Source of the DNA: Aureispira sp. CCB-QB1
GTDB lineage: Bacteria; Bacteroidota; Bacteroidia; Chitinophagales; Saprospiraceae
Reading direction: 5' to 3'
Length of the DNA: 64,000 nt
Assembly (NCBI RefSeq): GCF_000724545.1
Contig: NZ_JHBV01000049.1
Span: 1 to 64,000 of the forward strand
Position 1 is the stretch's first letter. Every line of letters begins with the position of its first letter. The notes beneath the pieces are model-generated. The model was given only the letters and a program-made list of their open reading frames with translations, did not search any database and was not told where the DNA came from. This document shows, piece after piece, positions 53,371 through 61,816 of this stretch. A program made the translations under genes and the position numbers.

Positions 53371-54606
53371 CTAGTCGAGGTCTAAATGTTGGATAATATC
53401 TTGAGCAATATAGGTGTTTAAGGTACCTTTTTTATTCAAAACATTAACAAAAATAACCTTACAATAATGCTCAACGGCTTTGCCTTGTACTAAAATGGGT
53501 TGTGCATAAGCGGCACTGCGTTGAGACAAATCAAAAACATTGGGGTAAATCAATAAGCTTTTGCTAGCTTTGAAATTGTGATTATAGGCATACATTTGTC
53601 GCAGATCTTCGTCAGAAGGAGAGGGGCGTTTTAAAATCTTCCATTTGGTATCCAAAATATAATTATTGCCCTCGTGACTCAACCAAATATCTGGGCGAAG
53701 GTTCCGATTTGCCCAAAAACGCTTGGAAGCCTGCGCCTTGACTTGCCAACTGTTGTCTAGTGTTTTCTTTAGTTGTTGTTGGATGTATTGTTCGAATAGT
53801 TGATTCATATCAAATAAAATCGCCAAAACAGGGCAATTACCCAATCTTATATCAGGACTGTATTGTAAGGTGATCATTCGAGCTAAATCCAAAGCAGCGT
53901 GGTATTTTCTAAATTTGGGAGCAGCGTATAATTGGTTGTATAGAGTTTCTGTGACAACAATTTCTTGTTGTTTGGGAAACGCCTTGATGAGATACTGGAT
54001 TTTCTTTTTTAAGTTATGGTCAATCCAGAATTGTGCGATAATGTTTAACGCTTTATACAGTACTTGATGGATGGGATGTTGGTAATCATAAGTTTGATGA
54101 CTGATGTAAATTTGATGTGGTTGTGTGAGGTTTTTTTGCAATTGTTTGGCAAAGTTAACTTGTCCTTTCCAGTGGTGGGCATTTTGGCTCTGTTTGCGAT
54201 AATTTTTTTGCAAACCTTGTGATAATAATTGTTCTATTTCCTGAACAAAAAGCTCAATATAAAGCCAAAGTAATGGACTTGTTTTTAGCTGCAAAGGGGC
54301 TTTGGTCAAAGCATCAACTTTGAGAAATTCGCAAGCATGCAGCAAATCTAACAGCACCTTCTGCCAATTTTGGGGACGGTGGCTATGTTGATCTGTTTTG
54401 GGTAAAATTTCAATGGTTAATTCTCCAACTTGCAACACTCCAACATATTGGCGAAAGCGAACACCTTTGTGTAGCAGACTAAAGTATTTTTGATCGTGTT
54501 GCTCATTAAAATAAGCCAATGCATCAAACTGCTGTACGGTCAATTGTTGTTGATCAACTCGCAATACTTGGTGTTCAAATACTTGTATGTAGTTACTGGT
54601 TTTCAT
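53371..54606 (-). CDS. mcrC: McrC-family restriction endonuclease subunit
   Basis: The start is taken at ATG 54606 (a GTG lies one codon upstream), giving 411 aa. The McrC family features are the N-terminal domain ending in VGELTIEILPKTDQ, then VQEIEQLLSQGLQKNYRKQ, WKGQVNFAKQLQKNL, and the PD-(D/E)xK nuclease core NLRPDIWLSHEGN with YILDTKWKIL (Asp, then D-x-K) followed by LRQMYAYNHNF. McrC is the nuclease that cuts when McrB, a GTPase ring, translocates on modified DNA. Its partner mcrB lies at 59310-61526 on the same strand, unusually 4.7 kb upstream with three genes between. No sign of frameshift or truncation. Confidence 0.93.
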   Translation of the reverse strand: MKTSNYIQVFEHQVLRVDQQQLTVQQFDALAYFNEQHDQKYFSLLHKGVRFRQYVGVLQVGELTIEILPKTDQHSHRPQNWQKVLLDLLHACEFLKVDALTKAPLQLKTSPLLWLYIELFVQEIEQLLSQGLQKNYRKQSQNAHHWKGQVNFAKQLQKNLTQPHQIYISHQTYDYQHPIHQVLYKALNIIAQFWIDHNLKKKIQYLIKAFPKQQEIVVTETLYNQLYAAPKFRKYHAALDLARMITLQYSPDIRLGNCPVLAILFDMNQLFEQYIQQQLKKTLDNSWQVKAQASKRFWANRNLRPDIWLSHEGNNYILDTKWKILKRPSPSDEDLRQMYAYNHNFKASKSLLIYPNVFDLSQRSAAYAQPILVQGKAVEHYCKVIFVNVLNKKGTLNTYIAQDIIQHLDLD

Positions 54607-54674
54607 CACAAATGGTGTCTTTATGCGACCAAGATAACAAGTAATTTAATGGTATCAAAGATTTATTTTTAAAC

Positions 54675-54725
54675 GCAACTTTGTTGCATTATTTTTGCAA
54701 CACTGTTGCAAATGGATTATCTTTG
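54675..54725 (+). promoter_or_regulatory. Promoter with two zinc-regulator-like operators for the TonB receptor gene
   Basis: Two copies of GCAAC-N3-GTTGC lie at 54675-54687 and 54697-54709, centres 22 bp apart. The second extends to the perfect dyad TTTGCAACACTGTTGCAAA (54694-54712). The promoter is TTG at 54695-54697, 20 bp, then TATCTTTG at 54718-54725, so site 2 fills the -33 box and half the spacer. A bound Fur-family repressor (Zur by context) would block polymerase. The start codon at 54730 is only 4 bp after the -7 box, so the mRNA should be leaderless or nearly so. Confidence 0.7.
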
Positions 54726-54729
54726 TATT

Positions 54730-57075
54730 ATGAAATTAATAACTACCATATTCCTCCTATTTTTTTGCTTTGGTTTGGTTGCTGCTCAAAATAGTCGCAT
54801 ACATGGACAGGTTACAACAGAGGACAATCAAATACTTGCTAATGTTTTTGTTGAGTTGATGGAGTTGTCATTAACAACATTAACAGATGCCCAAGGCTAT
54901 TATGAATTTGAGGTAAAAGAAGGTGCATATACATTACAATATAGCTATGTGGGGTTTGAAAGCATTCAAGAAAAAATACTAGTAGAAAAAGGGGCTTCTG
55001 TGTTGGTAAATATTGAGTTTGCAGCAACTAATTACAAAGATGTTGCTATTGTGGTCAACGAAGAAGCTGCGTTGAGTATAGACCAAAAGACTAGTCTTGA
55101 TGGGCAGTTTTTTGAAGAGAATGCACAGGGAACTTTTGCGAAATCATTAGAAAAAGTAACTGGAGTAAATGCTATCAATGTTGGGGTGGGAATCGCCAAA
55201 CCTGTTATTCGTGGATTGTCATTTAATCGAATTGTTGTCAACAATAATGGTATCAAACAAGAAGGACAACAATGGGGTGCTGACCATGGGCTAGAAATTG
55301 ATCAATTTGGAGTAGATCGAATTGAGATTATTAAGGGGGCAGCTTCTTTGCGCTATGGTTCAGATGCATTAGGGGGCGCTGTGAATATTTTGCCAAATAA
55401 GATTATTCCCAAAAATAGAATTAAAGCCAGTTTATTGGGAATTTATAAAACCAATAACCAGCATGCTGGAATGTCTGCTAGTGTAGCAGGGCGAATATCT
55501 GATTTTTTCTTTGATGCTCGTTTTAGTTATCAGGATTTTGGAGATTATAGAGTTCCTGCGGAAGTTTTTGTATATAATGAGTTTGTTTTGCCAATATACA
55601 ATCAACAGCTCAAAAATACAGCTGGCAAAGAGCGAAATATAAGAGCTAGTTTGGGGCTGATAAAAGATTGGGGCGTAAGCAGGTTGACTTTTAGTCATTA
55701 TTATTTGAATGCAGGTATTTTTTCAGGAGCCGTAGGAATTCCTAGATCCTATGCTTTGGATATAGATGGCAACGACCGAGATATTGATGTGCCAAGTCAA
55801 CAAGTGAATCATTTTAGTTTGGTTTGGAACAATGATTTGACTATCAAACAACATCGTTTGCAATTGAATATCGGTTATCAAAATAATTTACGACAAGAAT
55901 ACTCCTTCCCGCATTATCATCAATTGCCCCCAACAGATAATTCTGATGTCGCCTTGCAGTTGAACCTGCAAACGGTTAGTGGTGATTTGATCTTTACTCA
56001 AAATGTCAATAAGAAATGGAAACATGTGTATGGAGGAAGCTTTCAATATCAAATCAATCAACGGGCAGGTTTTGAGTTTTTATTGCCCAACTTTCAGACC
56101 GTCCGTACTGGGGGATATTGGTTTGGTACATTCAAACCGAACAAACGATGGGTACTTAGTGCGGGACTTCGACTAGATTATGCTTATAATTATAATGACA
56201 AGTATGCACAAGCAGTCTACGGCGAACGCCAAACCATACAATACCTACCCAAGGTAGCGATGAATCAGCAACATTTTTTTAACTATGCGGCAGCTTTGGG
56301 AATGAATTATGTCTTACGGAAAGATGTTTGGAATTTTCAAGTAAATTTGGGGAAAAGTTATCGAGTGCCTTACCCTTCTGAAACCGCAGCGAATGGGATT
56401 CATCACGGTACGTTTCGACATGAAATGGGAACGCCTGACTTAAAGCCAGAACATGGTTACCAATTAGAATTATCTAGTCATATAAAGTGGAAGACAGTCC
56501 AAGCAACTATAACGGGATTTGGAAATTATTTTCAGCAGTATATTTATTTGAGTCCGACAGGAAAGTTTTCAACACTGCCAGAAGCAGGGCAATTGTATCA
56601 ATACGTGCAAACAGATGCGATTTATGCCGGAGGTGAATTAGATTGGTCTTGGCAACCTGTACCTGAGTTAACCCTTAGGCAAGGGTATGAATATGTTTGG
56701 AATGTTAATTTACAAACTCAATTAGGATTGCCTTTTACGCCGCCAGCTAGCATTTTGTCAGAAGTGCGATACGAGTGGAAAAAACTGGGATTTTTAGAAA
56801 ATATTTATGCTCAAATTACGCATCGTTATTCTTTTGCTCAAAATCGGACGGATCGAAACGAGCCTAAAACACCAGCTTATCATCTGTTAGATGCAGGGCT
56901 AGGGTTTAAAATTCGCATTCGGAAGCAGGTGATACAAATTGGTGTGCAAGCTCAAAACTTGTTGAACACAGCTTATTTGAACCACCTTAGTCGTTATCGC
57001 ATTCTAGAAATTCCAGAACAAGGTAGAAATTTTGTTGTGACCTTAAAGGTGCCTTTGGAGTTTGCTTTGAAATAA
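54730..57075 (+). CDS. ZnuD-like TonB-dependent receptor (probable zinc uptake)
   Basis: The start is ATG 54730 (MKLITTIFLLFFCFGLVAAQ, signal peptide), giving 781 aa; the longer frame starting at 54706 would run through the promoter. A carboxypeptidase-regulatory domain (about 22-105) is followed by a plug at about 110-215 (VNAINVGVGIAKPVIRGLS, WGADHGLEIDQFGVDRIEII, GSDALGGAVNILPNK) and a barrel. The loop NGIHHGTFRHEMGTPDLKPE resembles the His-containing motif of ZnuD-type zinc receptors (ANG-x-H...E-x-G-x-x-DLK-x-E). With the operators upstream, zinc import under zinc limitation is the best guess; cobalt or heme are alternatives. The gene lies between mcrC and a GNAT gene, reading against both. 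Confidence 0.85.
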   Translation: MKLITTIFLLFFCFGLVAAQNSRIHGQVTTEDNQILANVFVELMELSLTTLTDAQGYYEFEVKEGAYTLQYSYVGFESIQEKILVEKGASVLVNIEFAATNYKDVAIVVNEEAALSIDQKTSLDGQFFEENAQGTFAKSLEKVTGVNAINVGVGIAKPVIRGLSFNRIVVNNNGIKQEGQQWGADHGLEIDQFGVDRIEIIKGAASLRYGSDALGGAVNILPNKIIPKNRIKASLLGIYKTNNQHAGMSASVAGRISDFFFDARFSYQDFGDYRVPAEVFVYNEFVLPIYNQQLKNTAGKERNIRASLGLIKDWGVSRLTFSHYYLNAGIFSGAVGIPRSYALDIDGNDRDIDVPSQQVNHFSLVWNNDLTIKQHRLQLNIGYQNNLRQEYSFPHYHQLPPTDNSDVALQLNLQTVSGDLIFTQNVNKKWKHVYGGSFQYQINQRAGFEFLLPNFQTVRTGGYWFGTFKPNKRWVLSAGLRLDYAYNYNDKYAQAVYGERQTIQYLPKVAMNQQHFFNYAAALGMNYVLRKDVWNFQVNLGKSYRVPYPSETAANGIHHGTFRHEMGTPDLKPEHGYQLELSSHIKWKTVQATITGFGNYFQQYIYLSPTGKFSTLPEAGQLYQYVQTDAIYAGGELDWSWQPVPELTLRQGYEYVWNVNLQTQLGLPFTPPASILSEVRYEWKKLGFLENIYAQITHRYSFAQNRTDRNEPKTPAYHLLDAGLGFKIRIRKQVIQIGVQAQNLLNTAYLNHLSRYRILEIPEQGRNFVVTLKVPLEFALK

Positions 57076-57098
57076 AATTAAACTAAGTAAGGAGTATG

Positions 57099-57638
57099 TT
57101 ACTCCAAAAACTCTTTGGGATACTCAACCATACCAAATACATTCGAAAGACTTCCTTTTTCTAGCTCAATTGCCATCACATTTTCTTTGGGAACATCAAA
57201 AGGATATGTTATAGAAAAGGTGTGTAATGCTTGATAGCCAAATTTAGGATAGTACTCCGCATGGCCTAGTAAAATAATTGATTTAAACCCTAATTCTTGA
57301 GCAATAATATGTGCTTTTCTAATGAGTTGCCCCCCAATGCCTTTGTGTTGGAACTCGGGCAAAACAGCTACGGGAGCTAACGCTAATGATTCCACACTAG
57401 ACGTCTGGTTTTTGATGCTCAATTTGGAAACTAAAATATACCCTACAATCGCCCCATCTACTTCAGCAACCAAAGAAAGTTCTGGAACGAAAGCTTCTGA
57501 CTTTCTTAATCGTTCTACCAAAAAATGTTCTTTGTGATCGCTGTATTCAATATTGGCAAATGCTTGTTCTATTAGTTCAAATACAGCTGCATGATCTAGT
57601 GGGGTCTCTTGTCGAATGTTTATTGTGAATGTGGACAT
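57099..57638 (-). CDS. GNAT N-acetyltransferase, YhbS-like
   Basis: The start is ATG 57638 (MSTFTINIRQETPLDHAAVF), giving 179 aa; a longer frame upstream runs into the preceding gene. It has FVVERL-type text (FLVERLRKSEAF), VAEVDGAIVGYILVSKL, and the acetyl-CoA loop LPEFQHKGIGGQLIRKAH (Q-x2-G-I-G). The tail is YYPKFGYQALHTFSITYPFD, as in the YhbS/predicted acetyltransferase COG3153 group. The substrate is unknown. It starts 29 bp after the stop of the erythromycin-esterase-like gene, so the two form a unit, and both names recall drug modification, but this is only suggestive. Confidence 0.88.
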   Translation of the reverse strand: MSTFTINIRQETPLDHAAVFELIEQAFANIEYSDHKEHFLVERLRKSEAFVPELSLVAEVDGAIVGYILVSKLSIKNQTSSVESLALAPVAVLPEFQHKGIGGQLIRKAHIIAQELGFKSIILLGHAEYYPKFGYQALHTFSITYPFDVPKENVMAIELEKGSLSNVFGMVEYPKEFLE

Positions 57639-57667
57639 GATGCAATTATTATTTTTTGAACGATTAC

Positions 57668-59041
57668 TTATTCCACAGGCTTGGCTGGATGAACCTCGTG
57701 TAGATAAAAGCAGGCATCCCACTCAGAGGGTCTGATTGTTATCTCATAATCATTTTCTTTTATCATTGTATTGGCATTGAACCAACTATAGGTAGAAGAT
57801 GGCACCTTTTTGAAATTGAGGTAATAGTTCTTTGTTGCAATTGCTTTCATCACGTGCTCCATACTTTCTATAGGTGGTGCGGGGATGGTATCCACAAAAC
57901 GTTTGTCGGGCACTTGCCATTTGTTCCAGAAAAGTCCTTTCCCATAAACCATACCTATGACATACAAACTATCCTTGAGTTGCTGTTGCAGCAGTTGTCC
58001 CATTGGTGTAAAATTGCCATACATTTCGCCTTGGTACTGAGAGGCTGTTTTAGTATGAACAACGTGATTGACAACAATAATTTTAGCCTCTTTTTTATAT
58101 GATAACGCCCATTGAATATTCTTAGCCATGGCAATTTCTCGACCATTTAACCCCGCATATTTTGAATGGCTATTGACGCTATCAGTGGCATCTTGGTAAT
58201 TTCGATAATAATTTTCAGCCATTCGCATCGAGCGAATACACTGCAAAATCCATTGATAATCTTTGAGACTGCTTCTGCTAATATAGGTCGCTTTGTTAGA
58301 TTGGAATGAGTCAATTAAATCTTCCAAAATAACCATCAAGTTATTTTTCTGTTTGTCCGTTAATTTAATCATATAATGATAAGCTGCCCATTTAGTCATC
58401 ACTTTGAAGTAAGGAGCCATGTCTCGCCTAAGTTGTTTGGAAAGAGGAGCATCTACTGAATCTATATAAGAGAAGATTTGCTCAAATGGAAATCGCCAAT
58501 TATTATAAAAACCGCCAATATCTGCTCCGATGTAATCCACTTGGTTGGCATGTTGTTGATTATATGTGCGAAGTGATTCGATGGTTTTTCGACCTGTTTT
58601 CCATTGGGTGTACATGCTTCCGACACTTCGTTCCCATAAATTAGAGATGGAGTCTTTGCCATGGATATAATCGTTCATATATTTGGATTCAGGCAAGCCA
58701 CTTTCTGTAATGACTGTATTAAACCCTTTGTGTTCTATTAAGTAGGGGATGAGTTGTTGTTGCAAGCGTAACATCTCTTCACAATTGTGAAATCCCTCGC
58801 TGAGTAGAACAACTTTAGCGTTGGCAATATCCGCTGCAATTTTTTCGAGCAAACTATCAGAAAGCAACTTTGCTTCGTTCTCAAAAGAGATCAAGTTTTT
58901 TTGACCCCATTCTATGAATAATTCTTTGCCGCTAAGGACATTTTTTAAATCTGTTTGTTGAGGAGAGGACTGTGTATTGGTGCATCCTGTAAGTATTGAA
59001 AATAGGAGGGGGAAAATAAAAACTACTTTTAACAAATGCAT
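57668..59041 (-). CDS. Erythromycin-esterase family lipoprotein
   Basis: The 457-aa protein starts with a lipoprotein signal (MHLLKVVFIFPLLFSILTGC, Cys20). The EreA/SuccA-like fold is shown by AKVVLLSEGFHNCEEMLRLQ (the GE-x-H region with the family catalytic His and Glu; here SEGFH), FNTVITESGLPESKYMNDYI, and LSYKKEAKIIVVNHVVHTKT, followed by the C-terminal AAY-type helices. Ere enzymes open the macrolide lactone ring, but most relatives in Bacteroidota have other, unknown substrates. Being secreted and lipid-anchored argues against a cytoplasmic drug esterase. It lies 268 bp downstream of mcrB with a terminator between. Confidence 0.82.
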   Translation of the reverse strand: MHLLKVVFIFPLLFSILTGCTNTQSSPQQTDLKNVLSGKELFIEWGQKNLISFENEAKLLSDSLLEKIAADIANAKVVLLSEGFHNCEEMLRLQQQLIPYLIEHKGFNTVITESGLPESKYMNDYIHGKDSISNLWERSVGSMYTQWKTGRKTIESLRTYNQQHANQVDYIGADIGGFYNNWRFPFEQIFSYIDSVDAPLSKQLRRDMAPYFKVMTKWAAYHYMIKLTDKQKNNLMVILEDLIDSFQSNKATYISRSSLKDYQWILQCIRSMRMAENYYRNYQDATDSVNSHSKYAGLNGREIAMAKNIQWALSYKKEAKIIVVNHVVHTKTASQYQGEMYGNFTPMGQLLQQQLKDSLYVIGMVYGKGLFWNKWQVPDKRFVDTIPAPPIESMEHVMKAIATKNYYLNFKKVPSSTYSWFNANTMIKENDYEITIRPSEWDACFYLHEVHPAKPVE

Positions 59042-59089
59042 TAATGGTTTTAAATTTTTTGTGATAGATATTATAGATTGCCACAGAGC

Positions 59090-59117
59090 AAAAAAAACAC
59101 CAAGCGGGAATGGCTTG
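59090..59117 (-). terminator. Terminator of mcrB
   Basis: CAAGC (59101-59105, extended by neighbouring bases) pairs with GCTTG (59113-59117), and the minus strand continues into a T run (plus-strand A run 59090-59097). It lies between the mcrB stop at 59310 and the start of the esterase-like gene at 59041, so mcrB probably is not co-transcribed with what follows. Confidence 0.6.
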
Positions 59118-59309
59118 ATGTTCCTTTGGTGATTTGGTGGGAATTGTTAAATCTTAATATCCTCGGGTTGTTGATAGATAGATAGTGATAGTATTATTGA
59201 ATAAATGACCCTTTAAATTTAATAATTAAATCACCTTTTTGAAGAGTATATTTATTTAACTACTGCAAGTTAAATATATATAACGACATGACCAAGAAAG
59301 TACAACAAA

Positions 59310-61526
59310 TTATTGATAAATATTTTGATAAGCATCTTTGGGTAATGGGAAGTCTTTTATGCTGTACATTGGTTTGTCCCAAGCACGATCTAAGCCCTCG
59401 TAATCAAAATTAGCAAAACGATTGTATTCTATTTTTTTTAGATCCAAAAAATCTTTGCCGAGTACCAAGCCAATTTTACCAAAATCACCATAAAAGTATT
59501 CTAACAAAAGAGGAATAATTTGTGTTTTAAAAATTTCTTGCAACTCATTGAGACTACTAATATTCATGAAATAAGAATGCCCAATTAAGTGATGATCGTC
59601 TAGCAAAATACCAATGCGTTCATTCATCTTTTGGTGCATCAGTCGAAGGTTTACGCCTTCAATATTTTCACTCAATAAGATAGAATCAGGCAACATTTCT
59701 ATAAAAGAAAATCGGCGCCGCAAGGCCATATCCAACTGCTCAATACTTCGATCGGTTGTATTCATTGTAGCAATCAAATATAAATTGGGTGGCAATGAAA
59801 AAAGCGTTTTGGAGTAGGGAAGTTGTACTTTTAAGGCATTGAGCATTTGAAGGCGTTTGTCTTCTTCCAATAAGGTAATCAATTCCCCAAAAATATTGGC
59901 AACGTTTCCTCGGTTTAGCTCATCTATAATTAGTACAAAGGTTTTGTCTGGATCTTGTAACGCATGGTGGCAAAGGTTTTTAAGAATACCATTTTGTAGA
60001 TTGTAATGGACTTGATTGTCAACAACAACAGGCTTGATACCCTCGACAAAGTCCTCATACGACATCGCTTGATGAAAAGTAGTAAAAACAACTTGCCCAT
60101 TACTTACGTAAGCATCAAAGCGTTTTTGAATGGTGTTGGCATCCATCTGTTGCACCAGTGTCCACGACTTATTTTCGACAATCGCAATGGCTCTGCGAAT
60201 ACTTTCAAACGTTTTTCCCGTACCTGGTGGACCATAGAGGATTTGATTGAGAGGAAATTTAGTATTAGCCGCTATTTTATAACCATTACTTGGCTCTGTA
60301 ACTTGTTGGTGCGTGATTTCATCATAATAAATATCCTCATCGGTGTATTTCCACAAATTTTGTATGCTAGGAGCATACAACAATAGTTTGATTAGATAGG
60401 TATAATTACTGAAGCTTGTTGCCGATAAATCAAACTTGTTAAAATAGCTGACCAGTTGCAAGGTAAATAAATCGGCTTGATAAGTACTATCTAATAAGTG
60501 GTTGGCAATTTGGCGTTGATTTTTAGTCGACAGAATAGGCGTATGCTCCTCTGGATGAATTAAGTAGAGTAAGGCGTCTTTGATATTTGTAGTGCGAATC
60601 GCATCTAAGTCATTGCCAGCCTGTTTGTATTGTGTTAATTGTTGAATCCACAAGTTTTGTCGAATACCAGTATAGGCAACACAGCGTTTGTCTGAATAAT
60701 CATTCCACTCTTGTTTGGCCGCTGCTTTTTCATCTATATAAGCAATTAGTTTTCCTATTAATAAAGCAAAATCAGCATAAGGCTTTTTATTTTGAACAGA
60801 TTGAACAAAGCTGTCGTAACGTCCTTCAAATAGTTGATAGTCTTCTAAAAATTGTTGGTAAATACTGGGCGATAATTCAATATCTTGGAATGCTTTTAAA
60901 ACTTCTTGAGCTTTCTGAAACCAAAAAACATTAGCTTGTTGGACCTTTATAATATCCAAATCTTCTTTTAGCAACTGTTGAATGGCCTTGGGAAGAATGG
61001 TCAAGTACTTATCCTTATTGTCTACATCTTTAAGTAGCTCATTGTAAACAAACATATTCATAGCAGCTCGATAAATCCATAGATTATTAGACTTTTGATG
61101 GGTTGTTTTTTTGCGAGGTTGCTGCGCCAAAAGCTGAAGTGCTTGTAACCAAATTGCAATAATTACTTGATTGGTCAAAACAGGTTTGGATAACTGAAAA
61201 CGAGCCATTCCCGTACGCATTTTACCAATTTTCTGTTTGCTAGCTTGAAAATTTTGGCTATTGGGTAAAGAGTCTTGATCTTTGGCTAGACAAAGCAGTT
61301 CTATGTAGTGTTTTCTATCTCTTACTTTGTGAATAAGAATAGGGCAGTTGTTGAGTTGTACATAAAGCGCAGTATTGTCACTGTGAATAGAACACAATAA
61401 ATTAGAGGCATCTTCCTTGATCTGAAGCTGTTCAAAGGCAAATCGTAGCAATTTTAAAAAATGCCCAACTAGTTGGGTGTTAGGGAACTGCCTGAAGTAT
61501 TGTATGAGTTGTGTTTTTGAATGCAC
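59310..61526 (-). CDS. mcrB: McrB-like AAA+ GTPase with long N-terminal region
   Basis: The 738-aa protein has an AAA+ domain of the McrB type from about residue 425: NQILYGPPGTGKTFESIRRA (Walker A), VVFTTFHQAMSYEDFVEGIK, TFVLIIDELNRGNVANIFGE (Walker B and the McrB-specific NRGN), YLIATMNTTDRSIEQLDMAL (sensor and NTAD-like MNTTDRS) and RRRFSFIEM (Arg finger region). The first 420 residues are helical and I do not recognise a DUF3578, EVE or ADAM-type reader domain in them, so the target DNA modification is unclear. The start is GTG at 61526; no in-frame ATG occurs earlier and TAA lies three codons upstream. The nuclease partner is mcrC at 53371-54606. Confidence 0.9.
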   Translation of the reverse strand: MHSKTQLIQYFRQFPNTQLVGHFLKLLRFAFEQLQIKEDASNLLCSIHSDNTALYVQLNNCPILIHKVRDRKHYIELLCLAKDQDSLPNSQNFQASKQKIGKMRTGMARFQLSKPVLTNQVIIAIWLQALQLLAQQPRKKTTHQKSNNLWIYRAAMNMFVYNELLKDVDNKDKYLTILPKAIQQLLKEDLDIIKVQQANVFWFQKAQEVLKAFQDIELSPSIYQQFLEDYQLFEGRYDSFVQSVQNKKPYADFALLIGKLIAYIDEKAAAKQEWNDYSDKRCVAYTGIRQNLWIQQLTQYKQAGNDLDAIRTTNIKDALLYLIHPEEHTPILSTKNQRQIANHLLDSTYQADLFTLQLVSYFNKFDLSATSFSNYTYLIKLLLYAPSIQNLWKYTDEDIYYDEITHQQVTEPSNGYKIAANTKFPLNQILYGPPGTGKTFESIRRAIAIVENKSWTLVQQMDANTIQKRFDAYVSNGQVVFTTFHQAMSYEDFVEGIKPVVVDNQVHYNLQNGILKNLCHHALQDPDKTFVLIIDELNRGNVANIFGELITLLEEDKRLQMLNALKVQLPYSKTLFSLPPNLYLIATMNTTDRSIEQLDMALRRRFSFIEMLPDSILLSENIEGVNLRLMHQKMNERIGILLDDHHLIGHSYFMNISSLNELQEIFKTQIIPLLLEYFYGDFGKIGLVLGKDFLDLKKIEYNRFANFDYEGLDRAWDKPMYSIKDFPLPKDAYQNIYQ

Positions 61527-61707
61527 GATTTGTTAGTGTGTTTATAATGACCCGTGATTTGCTAAACAGTGTCCTTTTTATGAAATGGTAAACTTGATAT
61601 TGCTATAACAAAAAACAACATACAACAATTTTAGAAAGCTTGCAAAATTGTCTTGGAATAAAGTCGGGGAAGCTATCATTCTATGGAAAATAAGCATGGA
61701 TTAGAGA

Positions 61708-61742
61708 CAAAAAAAGACAGCTTGCCATCGTGTAGCAAGCTG
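61708..61742 (-). terminator. Terminator of the adhesin gene
   Basis: CAGCTTGC (61718-61725) and GCAAGCTG (61735-61742) pair perfectly around a 9-nt loop, and the minus strand continues with a T run (plus A run 61710-61715). It lies 75 bp after the stop at 61817. Confidence 0.92.
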
Positions 61743-61816
61743 CCGTAAGAGTTTAACAATAGTTGGTGTTTTAACAAGCACATAGTAGCTGTATCGCTAA
61801 CTATTGTGACAAGACA

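Noticed and set aside
57668-57722. Longer N terminus of the GNAT protein overlapping the esterase-like gene
   Set aside because: The GNAT fold begins at the ATG at 57638; the extra residues would come from the other gene's coding sequence and look random.
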